This document shows, piece after piece, positions 12,259 through 24,900 of a DNA stretch of 64,000 nucleotides (positions are counted from its first letter, which is position 1; each line of letters opens with the position of its first letter). The DNA is from Lineolata rhizophorae. Taxonomy: Eukaryota > Ascomycota > Dothideomycetes > Lineolatales > Lineolataceae. The translations under genes and the position numbers were made by a program. The DNA lies in assembly GCA_010093515.1 (NCBI GenBank), contig MU001674.1, positions 801,975-865,974 of the forward strand, written 5' to 3'. The notes beneath the pieces were generated by a model. It was not told where the DNA came from. It worked only from the letters and a program-made list of their open reading frames with translations, and made no database searches.

Positions 12259-12855
12259 GTAGTGCGTGATTGAGTCTTAAGGGTGTACCATATGTAATGT
12301 TTAGCGTGTCTTCAGACGTGTGAGGAGACCAGATAATGTATATTTCCGACTCATCCGAACTATAATAGTACGCTCATCTAACTCTCATGTGCCTCATATT
12401 GTCCGCCGAACCGCAAGGAATAGAGCGACGAAAGAAACGGACATGTGCGAACTTGCAAGCTAAAAAGATGAGTTTGGGTATCACTGTCCATTTAGTAGCT
12501 GCTTCGAATCTCCACAAGCGGAATACATATATGACCCCCCTTCAATACGCAAAATGTACTAACTTGTCGTATAGAAAGCCAGTCAATTCACCGCCCACGT
12601 ACTCCGTTGCATATTCTCAGACGGCGTCATCAGAAGAAACCCGTTGGCACTTCAGTCGCTAGACTTTCATCCCTGTGTTGGACGACTGAATCACTTGATG
12701 CTTGGCCGAGATGGTCAAGTCGTAACACCCCCGCCCAAGACATTGCTTCGATCCAAGGAAGGTAACAGGTCGTTAACCGGAAGGGTCTGCCATGGTGGGG
12801 CACACAACGTCTCTAACCCAAAGTAATTGACCCCGACGGCTTCCGGACCAGCCGG
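12259..12855. other. Intergenic region between convergent transporter and PEF genes
   Basis: About 600 bp between two convergent genes. No coding signal is seen; the short frames here lack start context and similarity. It presumably holds both 3' UTRs. Confidence 0.5.
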
Positions 12856-14072
12856 TTATCGGTTGCGAATTATTTCTAGTAAAGTCCCGTATCAGTGCTG
12901 GGGGAGATGCTGTTAAATAGAAAGAGCCCTTGCGCACCTGTGAGGAACTCCTCGCTATTGGTTCGTTAGTGGTCAGTCTTGGCATCATCTTGGCAAAGAC
13001 CTGGGAGGTCAACGTACAAGCTTAGCGTGATGTAGCCATCGCGGTCCTCGTCATACTTCTTGAAGACGTCGGTCATGCGCTTCAGGGAGATGCAGGCTTG
13101 CACGAACAGATCGAACGAGATGGCGTTCTGGTTGTTCCTGTCGTAGGTTCTGAAGAGGAGGGAGACAAATTGGGACGAAAGCCGGTACCCAAAGGCGACG
13201 AGAGCCTGTTGGAACTCGGCAAATTGTATGGAACCGCTCCGGTCAACATCGAACCTGTCGAAAAGCTCGCGCCAGGCATGCAAGAAACCCCAGAGGCCAC
13301 TAGTAGACCCAACGATCAGTCAGTCAATACCTCGTACGGGTGTCACGCCAAATAGGAAGGGCAAATCCAAGGAGGGCGTACCAGAACTCATCAAAATTGA
13401 TGGTGCCCGACCGATCGGTATCAAACATCCTGATCATCATGCGAACGGTGTGAGGATCGAAGGGAGACCAATCCCCGTTGACCAGGGCCGTCCCCAGTTC
13501 CCTCTCGGTCAGCTGATGAGTGCCTGTGATGCGTGGTTGCTGTGTCAGCGGGCAGGTCCTGTTTATCATGTCACCATTCCATCGCATTTCCACCCACCGT
13601 CTTTGTCCACGGCGCGGAATATCGGCCATAGAGCGTCTCGATCATTGCCGTCGCGCGGCGGGGCCGGCGTGGGGGGCGGGCGGTTGGAAACGGGCGGGCG
13701 GCCGTGGTAGCCTTGAGGAGGCGGCCCAGCGCCATAGCTCTGCGGCGGAGGCGACCCCAGGCCGTGATATCGCGGGTTCGGCGGCGGCGGCGGCCTGTCG
13801 CCGTAACGGCCGGCGTCGTAGCGCGCGTCGTAGCGACCGCCGCCGGGGCCGGGACGCTCATCGTAGCGGGGCGAAGGCTGGCGGCCGTCGCCGTAGTAGC
13901 CACCGGAGCCAGCGTGCGGCGGGCCGGGCTTGGACGACATGCGCGGAGGCCTGCTGGCCGAGGCTGGCGGCGCGGCGGCAGACTGGCCCTGCGATGAGAG
14001 CAACTGCGCCGCCTGCTCGGGCTCGGCGTGGGCCGGCAGCGCGTCCGGGTTGTATCCCTTGTTGTACGCCAT
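12856..14072 (-). CDS. pef1: Penta-EF-hand Ca2+-binding protein (ALG-2/peflin/Pef1 type)
   Basis: Cytosolic calcium sensor of the ALG-2/peflin group; the yeast relative Pef1 acts in polar growth and cation homeostasis. Exons 14072-13598, 13523-13382, 13299-13018, 12954-12938 (17 nt) and 12875-12856 (20 nt) encode 311 aa. The first half is a Gly/Pro/Tyr-rich disordered arm (PPPPPNPRYHG, YDARYDAGRYG), typical of peflin. Five EF-hands follow: DKDGTHQLTERELG, DTDRSGTINFDEF, DVDRSGSIQFAEF, DRNNQNAISFDLF (degenerate, unlikely to bind Ca2+) and DEDRDGYITLSFEEF. The two tiny last exons were placed because they rebuild SFEEFLTEIIRNR, the conserved end of the fifth hand. I chose the ATG of MAYNKGYNPD; an in-frame ATG lies 69 codons upstream (14279), but that extension is low-complexity. 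Confidence 0.9.
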
Positions 14073-15075
14073 GAATGGATTTGGAAGGCAAGAGGAGGGC
14101 GCTGGCACAGGAGGCGAAGGATGAAGAGGAGGCAGCAGATGGAGAGCGAGAAGCTGAAGGGGAAAGGGGAGGGCCCGGCAGCTTTGGCTATGTACGAGCT
14201 TTGGCGGCAGGGAGGGGCTGACAGCGCAGGCGCAGCCGCAACCGGAGGGGTGTTTCCTCCGGGTGGGGCGCGACATCACCTTCGGCTTGCCAGCCTCGTG
14301 CGGCTGAGCGGGCGGCGCAGCCTCGGGCCTGCGTCCAAGCTATGTATGTACACCATGGCGCACACTAAACCAAGGGGGGCACTTCTCGCAGCCAGCATTG
14401 ACTTTTGTCCATTTTCGTCCTCCTTTCGTCATAAACCTAGTATTATATACAGTTCTGCCTTAACGAAGAGTAAAATCCTTCATCAACGTCACGCGTCTCA
14501 GCCTCGCCAGTCGTGCCAGAACTTGCGCCATTCAACTCCGTGCCGTGTTCCTCTGCCAATCCATTTTCGATACGACGGCAATCTGCCGAATACCGAGCGA
14601 ACTGCTCGGTCTGGGGGAACCAAAAGCTAGATCCTTGCTTACTCAAGAAAGCCACCACCAATGACGCCCGACAAAAACGCCGGTAGAAGAAAGTACCAGA
14701 AAGCACACCTTCTGCCTAGTCTAACATCCAATCGTACTAGACCTCGACCTTCTCTTAGCATAAGCGAACGGATAAAGATACTCTGGGAAAGAAATTTTAA
14801 AACAAAGGTATCAATCACCGCCAAGAGAGAATACTAATAGAGCATTAGCTCTAGGAATAAGTGAAGTAGAATAGAATGGAGTAGAAAGATAGAACCATCA
14901 GAGCACATGGCAAAAAAAAAAGTTTTGCTTTTAGTACCGTAAAAGCTGCAACAACTAAGGGCCATATCCGCCAAACGGAGAAATGTGGCTATGTAGTTCA
15001 CGAAGCATTACAAGTTGGGGAAAAGACAATGACAGTTTCGAACACCGCGAGCAAAATGTAAGCTAATCCTGGAGA
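14073..15075. other. Intergenic region between PEF and rlmA genes
   Basis: The left 300 bp are GC-rich and act as the upstream region of the PEF gene. The right part (14.4-15.07 kb) is AT-rich with A-runs (such as 14911-14920) and probably contains the 3' UTR of the MADS-box gene. No gene is supported. Confidence 0.5.
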
Positions 15076-17213
15076 TTAATTCCTCGCACGTTTGCTCGCA
15101 CCATCATCAGAACCGTCTGACGCTTTCCTCTTCTTCTCCGTGTCTTCATCACGGAAACTTGGCCCGTTTGTCACGACGGGAGTCTGGAACGTAAGAGGGC
15201 TGGGAAGCATGTTGCTATCCCGACCGAAGCCCCATTCCGGATAAAAGCTCGACGGAGAAGGTAGTAGCTGGTCAGAAACAAACCGGCTCGGCAGGGCTGA
15301 AATCGGTGTCTCCATGTTATCACTCCTGTTGCCGTACGAATTGTTGTTGGTAGGCGGCGGAGGTCTTGCGAAAGGATTCGGAGGGCCAGTAGCACCGGCA
15401 CTGAGAAGCGCGCTCGCACTTGGCGAAGGCGGGGGAAGAACAACACCGGAAGAATGCGAAGCGTCGGTGCTCCCCTTCGCCGGAGTGAAGCTTGCGGCGG
15501 TGTCCTTCGGGGAAGAGTCCGCAGTCGCGCTTCCAGCATCTGAATGCTCGCTCGGAATTTGCACCGTCAAGCGCGGTCGCTTCGCCGCTTCCGTCTGCAT
15601 GCTGTTCGTCCGAGAGGGTGGGGGAATACTCGGTGCGGAGGATGCAGATGCAGTCCTCGGTGGAATATTTGGAACAGATTGCGGCGGTGGCGGCGGTGGC
15701 GGTGGCTGCGGTGACGTGCCGTTGGTCTCTTTCCGGTTCATGGCACCGACGTCAATAGATTGTGAGCGTGGTCCACTTTCGTTCTTCACGACTGGTTCTG
15801 ATTTGGGCGGATCCGGTCTGGGCGGTTCTGCCGTGCTCGTGTTACCCCAGTGCTGTGCTAACAGGGATCGGCTGTCGTCGATAGGCGTAAAGATACTGTG
15901 CGACTTGGCTGCTGTAGACAGCGGTTTGGGCTGAGGTAAGGGCGGGCTCTGGAAGTTGCTCTGCTCCTGCTGCGGAGGCGAGGGGACCGGCATCTGCTGT
16001 TGAGGCGGGGGACGTTGCTCGGCCTGCTGCGGGAAATTAGGCGGCATCGATTGCCTCCGTTGTTCCTGCATATAGACTTGCTGCACCTGGGGATTTGTCG
16101 GTGGCGGGTGCGTATACTGATACTGTGGTTGAGGCGGCGGTGGCGGCGGATGGGGTGCAGGCCCCGATTGACTCTTCATTGGCATGCCCTGCGCCGCTTG
16201 GGGGTTATAAATGGGAGGATTGGGAATATACGCGAAGTTGTTCTGCGGCGGAGGAGGCTGAGAAGCCTGGTGGTGTTGCTGAGGAACAAGATTCGAGCTC
16301 GTTCGTCGAATATGGGCCCGTGAGTTGGGCCTTGAGAGCCCGTGTGGCGGCTGTGGAGAGCCATGGCGATTGTGGAAAGGCACGCCGTTGGGCATTGGCG
16401 GGGAAGCCGAGGGTGTTTGGTGCCGGACGTGCTGGAAGGCCGGCTGCTGAAGATGGTGCGGCATCATGGCCGGATCCGGCGGCGAGTGAGACTCGGGATG
16501 CGGAGATCCCACCTCGTCCACATCCTCGTCGTCGTCATCCAGGTCCTTTTTGCCCATGAAGTCCTCCGGGCCTTTGTGCTCGTGTGCTCCTCCATACTGC
16601 AAGCCGTTAGCAACTCGTGAGCTCGCTAGCGTGGCGGGCAAAAGCGACAAGAAAGTTGGCTGGAGCTCGGGCGGCAGAGCCTTCTTGTGCGCACGCAGTA
16701 GTGCGACGAGCGGTCGTCACGGGCAGGATTTGCACAATTACGGCCCGTCTGATCGCGCGGCGACCGGTGACCGGCTGCGGTTATGCCGATAACTTTTGTC
16801 GACAAGAGAACCATGGCGGAGGAAGTGGGGCTGAGGTGGCGTTCACTCACATATTGGTACCGACCGATGGTCTCGTTGATGTCGCCCGACGAGAACTCGT
16901 ACAGTTTCTTGTTGTGGCCGAAGATGATGACGGCGACGTCGACGGAGCACAGGACCGACAGCTCGTGCGCCTTCTTGAACAGGCCGCCTTTGCGCTTCAA
17001 GAAGGTGCTGGACGGTGGGAGAAGAGGTCAGCGGGCGATGCCTTGTTTTATTTTATTTATTCATTCTTTCCTCTCTCTCTTCTTCCCTCTGCCGTTTGTG
17101 CGATGATGCCAGCTGGCGCGACGCGCAGCCGGCCGTCAGCAGCGAGCGGGCACTTACACGGAGCGGTTGCGGTCATCCTTGATGGCCTTGATCTCGATCT
17201 TCCTGCGACCCAT
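15076..17213 (-). CDS. rlmA: MADS-box transcription factor, RlmA/Rlm1/Mig1 type (577 aa)
   Basis: MEF2-type nuclear regulator, the expected target of the cell-wall-integrity MAP kinase (Slt2/MpkA) that controls wall biosynthesis genes. Exons 17213-17158, 17007-16851 and 16596-15076 are in phase and give 577 aa. Residues 1-58 form the MADS box ([20 protein letters not shown], then [20 protein letters not shown]). The MEF2-like extension continues to [18 protein letters not shown] at about 68-85. An acidic patch ([12 protein letters not shown]) and a long disordered Pro/Gln/Ser-rich region with several SP/TP motifs, possible MAPK sites, make up the rest. The C-terminus keeps [20 protein letters not shown] and a basic end. 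Both introns lie in or just after the MADS box and are longer (150 and 254 nt) than usual here. It is divergent from the msb1-like gene. Confidence 0.95.
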
Positions 17214-20200
17214 GATGGGCAGCCAGCGGGCAGCAAACAGAGACGAGGCAGGTGCGGGTCGAGGTACCGCCGGACAAAGAAAGGTCTCGTCGCGGGCTGG
17301 CTGGTGGCGCTGGTGGCCGGAGCGGGTGACTGCGACGGGGAGAAGAGGCGCAGGGCGATGCCCGGCGGCGCGGAGCGGGTGACGGGCGCGCGACGGGTAT
17401 ATGTACGAGGCGGGCAGCTGGCGCTGGCGGAGCGCGGTCGTCGCAGCACGATGCGGCTCTGGACGGAGGCTGCAGCGTCGACAAGAGCTTTCCACTTGGG
17501 GCGCTGGCGCTGGCGCTGGGAGGGGGGTTATTTTTAGGAGTCGAGGAGAGAGCGCCGGCAGCGAGCAGCGAGCGAGCGGGCGGGCGACGGGCTGGGGGAA
17601 CTGCTCCTGCCCGCCGCCCGCTTAGCGACGGCGGGCGCCCGGCCGAGGGTCTGGGGGCCGGGGTCTGCTCGCCCCCGGCCACTGGCGCGGCGAATCCTCG
17701 CGCATCCATCTCACGCGGGCCCACGCCGCCCGCCCAGCGCCCGTGGCAGCCCGCCGCACCGGCGCCTGATTGGCCGCGCGCCGCGCCGCGCATGGGCCGC
17801 CCATCATTTCAGGCGCAATTAGCGGCCAAAGGGCCCGTGCATCTTTGCATGCTGCCTAAAATGCCTAATTTTGGAAACATTTGCGGGCATTGCTCCTCCG
17901 CCTGCCCCTGCACGTTGCAGCGTGCTTCCGGCCCCGCCCCACACCTCCCCGCTGGAACGCTTCCGACTCCCCGAGTTTTCTCCCGCTAATTAACCTGCTT
18001 TCCTGCGACCATTGCCCCATCAGGCAATATGCATCTTGATTGCCGTCCCCGCCGACAAGGGGCGAGCAAACACACCCTCACACTTCTCAGTAACCCACAG
18101 CACATATTGGTATGTACGTAGTATGTATGCGTGTAGGTAGCACTATCATCTACCTAGACACGCTCACCCTACCCGCCCACCTAATTGCAAATTTAGCCCA
18201 TTGACCTGCCCCGTGCCTGGCATCGAACCTCTCGTCGATTAACGTTCTTCAGCGTGTGCCTGCGTGCGTCGCTGTCCATCATATATCTGTACCTATAACC
18301 TGCCTGGGAGGCCCGGCCACTCAGTCGTCCGATTTCAAAGTGCGGCGTTGCAGGCTGCCAATGATGATCGACGATTTGACCAGCCCGACGTGCGGCCAGT
18401 CCACCGCCTGGTCAGAGCTGGCCGCGTTTCCAAGAGCCCTGAGGGTTCAAGGGCCTCCCGCCGGCGTTTGGCCCCACGCATCCGTGCTGTTTGCGCCAGC
18501 TTCTCTAGTGGGCGGGAAGCGCGCAGCCGCATCGTCGTTGTCATCGTCCCGTTGTTGTTGACGTGCTCTTTCCCTCGCTCTCGGGCCACCGTCCTCCCGA
18601 TCCCCGCTCAGTTGGCTGTTTCGCATGTCGCAGGGCTGAACCCAGCTTGCTCCGTGCCCCTCAGACTCCTACGGACCCTCTGGTCTCATGTCTACGTCGA
18701 CGGATGTACCCCGTACCCCAAGCAGTGACCAAGTTCGTTGCAAAATGGTGTGACCGAGGACACCCCACGCCCGGGATGTCTTGCAGCTTCGGCCGGTAAG
18801 TCCCTCGCTGCCTACATCTGTATACGGAGTACATCCCTACCTTCTGTGGCCAATTGGCGGCCCCAACCGAGCTGTTGGAACGCAGTGCAAGGAGAGGCGT
18901 CATGCTCGAGAGTGAAACTTCCGCACGATTTTCTCTTGAGGTGTGGCCCGCATGGAAGGCGGTGCATCAGAGGTGCTGCAAGCTTGCTACTTACGTAGTA
19001 GGTCTCCTACATACATATGTACGAAGTCTCCAAGATCTCTTGGCGGCATCTGGAGTCCTTAATCCGCCGCCGACTTTGCGAATGGGCGCTTGGATTGGAT
19101 CGATCGACGCCGCATTCTAGATTCTGGTCAATGAGCTTTAAAGATCGCAGAAAAGCATGCTTCTCGACGGACCGCTTTCCGTCTGCTTCAGCGTCATGTC
19201 ATAATTTGATACATACTAAGGTTCTGCAGCTTTTGGGGGCACGCTACTGGTACTGCATCGACGGAGGAGGCCTCCAGGTGTCGCATCCGTGAACAATGCA
19301 CGTCCGGAAACTCAAGCACCTCGTATCTGGACCCGTGGCTGCGGTGCTTGACCTCTTGATATTTCTATGGGCGGGCAGCATCTCAGAAGAGACAACTCCT
19401 TTCTATTCGGCCATATCTTTAGCCTTTGAAGCCATGTACATAAACAGCTCAAGGAATGATCGACGGTCCAATGCAAAATCTGAGACCCCTTCGAACTGCA
19501 GCTGTCCTCTCTAGTCAAGTTTCTCGGCTGTCTTTAGATAAGCTGCTTGTTAGATGGGAGCAGATGATTCCGTGCGATTTGGAATCCTGGAGGCCTTGTA
19601 ACGGCGGTCGGGGTCTCCTTCTGGATCCCGCCGCGGTCCCGGTCGGCGCTCAGCCGCACGGCAAAGATGCGTCTTCTTAGTGGTGGCGTAGGCTTGCGTT
19701 TGCTTTCCTACGTGGATCTGGGCCTGTGGATGATGTGGCAGAGACAGTAGGATTTCCATCAGTTTTGAGTCCGATCCCTCGAGGTCGTCAGTAAGGGCGG
19801 ACGCGACGACATGCATACTTGGTCGTGGAACGGCTCCGCGGCATCCCGTCTACGCCCGAACTCGCAACACGTGACCCCGGGGCTGTAGCACTGAGGCGGC
19901 ATTGGACTTCAGCAAAGCAAGCCGCCACCTTATTGCGAGTTCAGTGCGGGTCGGGTCGGGTCAGGGTTGGCGCGGCGAACGTCGCTCGTCGCGCACGCAG
20001 AGCCGGTCTAACTGAAATGGGGAAGAGTAATGCGCTGCAAGTAAGAAGCGCTAATCTACTTGCCGACAATTGAAGTTGTTACAATTGAAGCGCAGGCGGT
20101 CCAATAAGGTGGTGATTAGCCGCGATAATTTGACTATTCCTGCTCCGCGCCATGTCGTTGGCCGGCTTTGCGCAGGCCAAGCCCTATATATTTAGCAAAT

Positions 20201-21984
20201 GAGCAATGTCGGCCCGGCGGGAGCCCGAGTGCTCATGCTAATGATGCCACAGTCAATAAAGGGGGCGATGGGCGAGATGGGCAAGCCGAGCGCAAACGGC
20301 AAAAGAATCGCTCAAGGTTGCCTCATCGGGGCGGAATAGGACAGCAGCAGACGCCACCCGGGCCAATCAATAAAGCCAGGGCCGGGAAGCCACAGGCGAA
20401 GTACCTGGCGGCAGCCTTGGTAGAGAGACGCCGGGCGAAATTGAGGCGGGCAGATTGTGATAGTTATGTAGGCAAAGCGATAGAAGCTTGTTCGGCGGAG
20501 GGAAATTGGTGCCAGAGCGCGCGCTAACTTCATCGGGGGGATTGGGGGGAGGGACGGGGAGTCAGTGCGAGAGCCCGTTCCACCGTCTCGGTCGGGGAGG
20601 GTCCAGCCCGGGGCGCCGAAAACCCGGGCAGGGCTGCCGTGGGACCGAGGCCAGGGACGGTGCGACGGGGGCAAAAGCAAGAGGCAAAAGCTGGGGAAGA
20701 GGTCGCCGCTGGCGGGCGATCGCCACGCCCATCAATCCGCAACGTGCGAGTGAACGACCAAAGAAAACTAGTGTTTTTTTTAGGGTGGACAGGTTTGGGG
20801 CGTGGGACATACCTAACTACATACGTAGAGAGTAGTCGGGACGGGCGGGACGCGGGAGCAGGTCGTCGTCGGGCAGGCGTCAGGGTCCGCTGCTCGCCCT
20901 AGCGCGCTTGGCCGGGCCCGCTCCATCCAAAACGTCGGGCAGGCGGCGCACGCGGGCGGGCACGGCGGCTCTGTGGAGCGTGGAGGTAGGTAGGTATGTA
21001 CTGCGTATGCATAGAGCGCTGCTGAGCGACTCGAGGGGCGCGGATGGGCGCTGCAGGCGCAGGTGGCGGTGGTGGTGCAATGGCCTTTATTTCCTTTTCC
21101 TCCGTTCTCCTACCGCGTGCGATGATTTTCTTCCGATTTCCCTCGCGCGCGCTCATGGGCCGGGACGCCCACGCACGCGCACGTCGCCGTGTCCGTCTCC
21201 CGGGCCGGCCCAATGGCCGGGCAGCGTTGCGGCCGGCCAGCACGGGCGCGGGCTGGCGTTGTGGCTGCAATTGGTGCGCCCGCTGGGGCTGGCCGGCATG
21301 GTTGTTGGCAGTGGATCGACGTGTGCGTTGTCAAAAGTCAATCAAGTTGGCCGACTTGAAGCAGACGTCGCAGGGGCGCGCTTCGCGGGAGCTAAGACCT
21401 CGCCAGCGACCGATTTTCGTCACCTCCTTTAATCTTCACCCCCTCTGGTCTTGCCCGCCCGCCTGCCCTGCTCTGCTCTCTTGCCCTGCCCGCCCGCTGC
21501 CGGGCCCTGTCGTCCTTCCCACACCCACTCCCACACGCACGCCCTGAGCGCTTCCCAGGTTCATTTTGCCCTGCTTCTTCTGGCTTTCGTGCGCCTTGGC
21601 CGCCAGCACGACGCGGAGCCTGCCCATCTGCCGCTTGTCTCTACCGCCAGCGCGCCCGCTCACCGCCTGCAGGAGCCCTTTGAGGCCGTGCACGCGCATA
21701 ACCCAGCACCCTGGCCGTTAATCCTCACCATCTGCCCGAGAAACAGCGCCGCCGGGGCAGAAAAAAAGCTACTGCGCACCGAGCTCGACTCGCCACCGGC
21801 TCGCCCGAACCTCCTCTCCAGCGTGACGACCCTTCCGGCCCACGGCGCGCTCGCCTCGTGTCCCTTCAACAATCAATCGCGCTCCCGTGGTCGACCCGTC
21901 TCGCTCACGCGTTCGCGTCCGTCGCGTGTCCCGCCCGCCCTCCTCGACCCCCGGCGAGGCGCCTGCCCGCGACCGCCCCTCGCC
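17214..21984. other. 4.8-kb divergent intergenic region between rlmA and msb1-like genes
   Basis: No supported gene. Both ends are strongly GC-rich, and the msb1 side (21430-21980) is pyrimidine-rich, as in long fungal leaders. GTATGTA/TACCTA-type motifs recur at about 18110-18155, 18990-19025, 20808-20832 and 20984-21002. ATATATTTAG at 20186-20195 matches nine of ten positions of the MEF2/Rlm1 consensus YTAW4TAR. Numerous open frames occur on both strands but are Arg/Pro/Ala-rich and mutually overlapping. Confidence 0.55.
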
Positions 21985-24900
21985 ATGCCCTTCTTCTCCA
22001 GGGTTTTCCGCAATCGCGACGGCGCCGCCGCCGCCGCTAAGACCAAGAAGCATGCGGAGCCGGTCGAGGCAGAGCCGGCTCCTCCCCCGAAGCCGCGATG
22101 GGAGGATTCCTGGTCGCGGAAATCCGTCCCTCCCGAAGAGATCGCGGAGCTCGTTCACGTCTGCACTCAGGAGATGAAATCCAGAGGTTCGACCAGACTC
22201 TCCTTCATCTCCCTAGTGTACAAAGCTCATGGATGTTTACAATGATGGTCCGCGAAGCTGACAAGAGTTGAATTCTACCTAGCATTGGATATGCCTCTGC
22301 TCCTCCTGCCGTTCCGCCCCGACTCGGATCCAACCTCCGCGCGACATTTCATCCGCAGTTATTTCAAATCACTGTACGAAGGCGGGTGGCAGCATCGAGG
22401 GGAGGCTCTGCATCAAGAGCTTCGTCTTACTGAACCTATTGTATGTCTACCCACGCCCTGGGCGTTCACGTGCTGTTGCTCACATGAGATAGGTCCTTTG
22501 CAGCATCATGAAGTGGTGCTGGAGTAGGATTCCGGGAGGCGTTGTAGGCTGGGATGTCTACGAACTTTTCAAGATCGGTGAACAAGGTCAGACTCCAACG
22601 AATTGGTGTAAATGAATTGTTTCTAATGGTCGGGTAGATTCAAACATGGCTCGCCATGCTTTCGACACCTTCATTCCTTTGAGTGCAGATTCGGAGGCAC
22701 GTAAGCAGATAATTTTCGACTTTTTTGATTTGCTTGCTGCCGTGGCTGCCCGAGGGAAAACAAACGGACTGGGCGGAAGGAAATTATCACGGCTCGCAGG
22801 ATGGTGGGCGTTTGAACATGTCGACTCCGGTAATGGATTTGACGGAGGATATAAGTCATGGACAAAGTATAGTACTCGGCGTAGTTCTCATGGATTTTGA
22901 CTAACGTACGCTAGTGCTGCGGATGCGACGAGCCATCTATTCTTTGCATTTCTCCGTTCTCTCACGCCAGATTCCGTAAGTGGAATCAGCGGCATCGCCT
23001 CACTTCCGCGGTCTCTCCAAGCTCTCCTGTCACAGACCGAGTACCCCCCGGAAACGCCAGTGCTTATGCAGACGACTACCCCGAAAGTTGTGATGATTGT
23101 GGATTCCGTTTCTCCAACGCCGTTTGCTTTGCTCCGTAGAGCCAAGCATTTCGAATACCGAGACGAAGACTGGGCGCTGCAACAATATTCAGCCTACGAC
23201 GATCCGGTGAATGCTCTTACAGATGAGTGCCGTAGAGTTTTGGGCTGCATCGCCTCAACCAATCAGTCGTCAACGGGAATCCCACATGGTAGCGTCAATA
23301 AGTCTGGTGATGCATCCTGGTCGCGTTTCGAGGACTTCGGGTTCAACGGTCTTCTGGATCGGCCAACTCAACCAAAGGAGGGCAACGGTTTACGAACCAC
23401 CCCGCGCGCAAGGACAAACGATCTCGGACGACCAACTACTCCCTCATGGGCCGATTTTTTATCTACTGGTTTTGCTGACGATCGCGCAAGCCCCGAGCCA
23501 GCTCGCTTCCTACTCCCTCCCGATAAAGTTCTACCGCCGATTAGCGACAGCCGTGTTCATAGCTCCCAATCGCACCTACGGCTTGGAGATCAGGAAGATC
23601 TTGAACCGGGAGAACTCGCGAGCATCACGACCCTTGAATTGGACGAGACGTTTTGGTGGGTTTGGATGACAAGTTTGGCCGGAGAAGAACCATCGGAGCG
23701 CAAGGCGGTTTTTGGTCGTTGCGCGTTAATTGAGACTCAGATTTCCGGCGGTCGTTGGTTGATTATGGAGGAGCAAGTGAAAGGTGCATCGCCTGGACCG
23801 GAAGAAGGCGCGCACATTGTGGAAAAGAAGAGTCGATTCAGCTTTACTCGCCGCGGAAGGCTGGGTAGGCGCAAATCCACTGGCAAGAAGACTCCAACGC
23901 CGACTATTCAAGAACCGTACGACCGCAACAATACGAGCACCCCAATGAGCAAAACTAGTATCGCCCCCGACCAGCATGCCAGGATTCAAGCTGCTGCAGC
24001 CCAACTTGCTCAGCAGCAGAGGGCGCAAAAGGAGCCAGACACTCAAGCTCAGCGGCGTGCGAGGACAGATGACCAAGCTTCGGTGAAAACTAGCAGCGTC
24101 TTGACCTTGCAGCCCGCAATCCTGAGTGAGGCTGCTCCGGCGATGAAGTGGGCCAGGCAATGGGAGAGCAAAGGTGACAAGGAAGCTACTCGAGCGCGGT
24201 ATCTCGCGGACAAAAACGCCGGAAAGGGTTCGAGCACGGTCAATCTCAACGGTTCTAGCACTCCCACTCATACGCCTGCAAATGGCGATGCCAAACGCGA
24301 TTTGCCTGCGCTGCCAAATGAAACTACGGAGCCTGAAGCCGTAAAGAAAGAACACAAATCTCTTCCTCCGGCACCAATGCCGACCACGCCAACAATCCAC
24401 ACACCTCAGAGGGAAGAAATTTCCGAGGCTGTAGAAGTTCCTCTGCCATCCCCAGGTGACGAGAAGCACATCTTCCCACGTGAGCCGGCAGAGCAACACC
24501 CCGCTTTCCGCCAATCTGGCCCTCACGTGGAGCCTACTGCCCCAGAAACTCAGTCCCAGGCCCAGGACGAACTCATACCCGATGCTGGTCCCTCTAAAAA
24601 GCCATCCCCTAAGAAACTTCAGAAGCCTGTGACAGCGGGAACTGGGTTTAAGAAAATCTTTGGGAAGAAGAAGGCTGAGCCTAAGGCTGAGCCTAAGGTT
24701 GAGCCTCAGGCGAAGCCTGTGTCGAACGGCGATGCCGATCATAGCCTCCTTTCCCCGCAAGGCGCAGTGGGGAGGAGAATGTCGATTCTCGGAAAGAAGA
24801 GCTCTGCCCACACAGAAGACCATTCTACAACGGCTAGCGCAGCTCCAAGCGTGGTGGCTACTACTGAAGCTTCTACTGGTCCCTCTACTGCGATTCCGGA

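Noticed and set aside
14073-14279. 69-codon N-terminal extension of the penta-EF-hand protein
   Set aside because: In frame but low-complexity and C/T-rich; MAYNKGYNPD fits the family start better.
17173-17793. 206-codon minus-strand frame over rlmA exon 1
   Set aside because: Different frame from the MADS box, Pro/Ala/Arg-rich; a by-product of GC-rich DNA.
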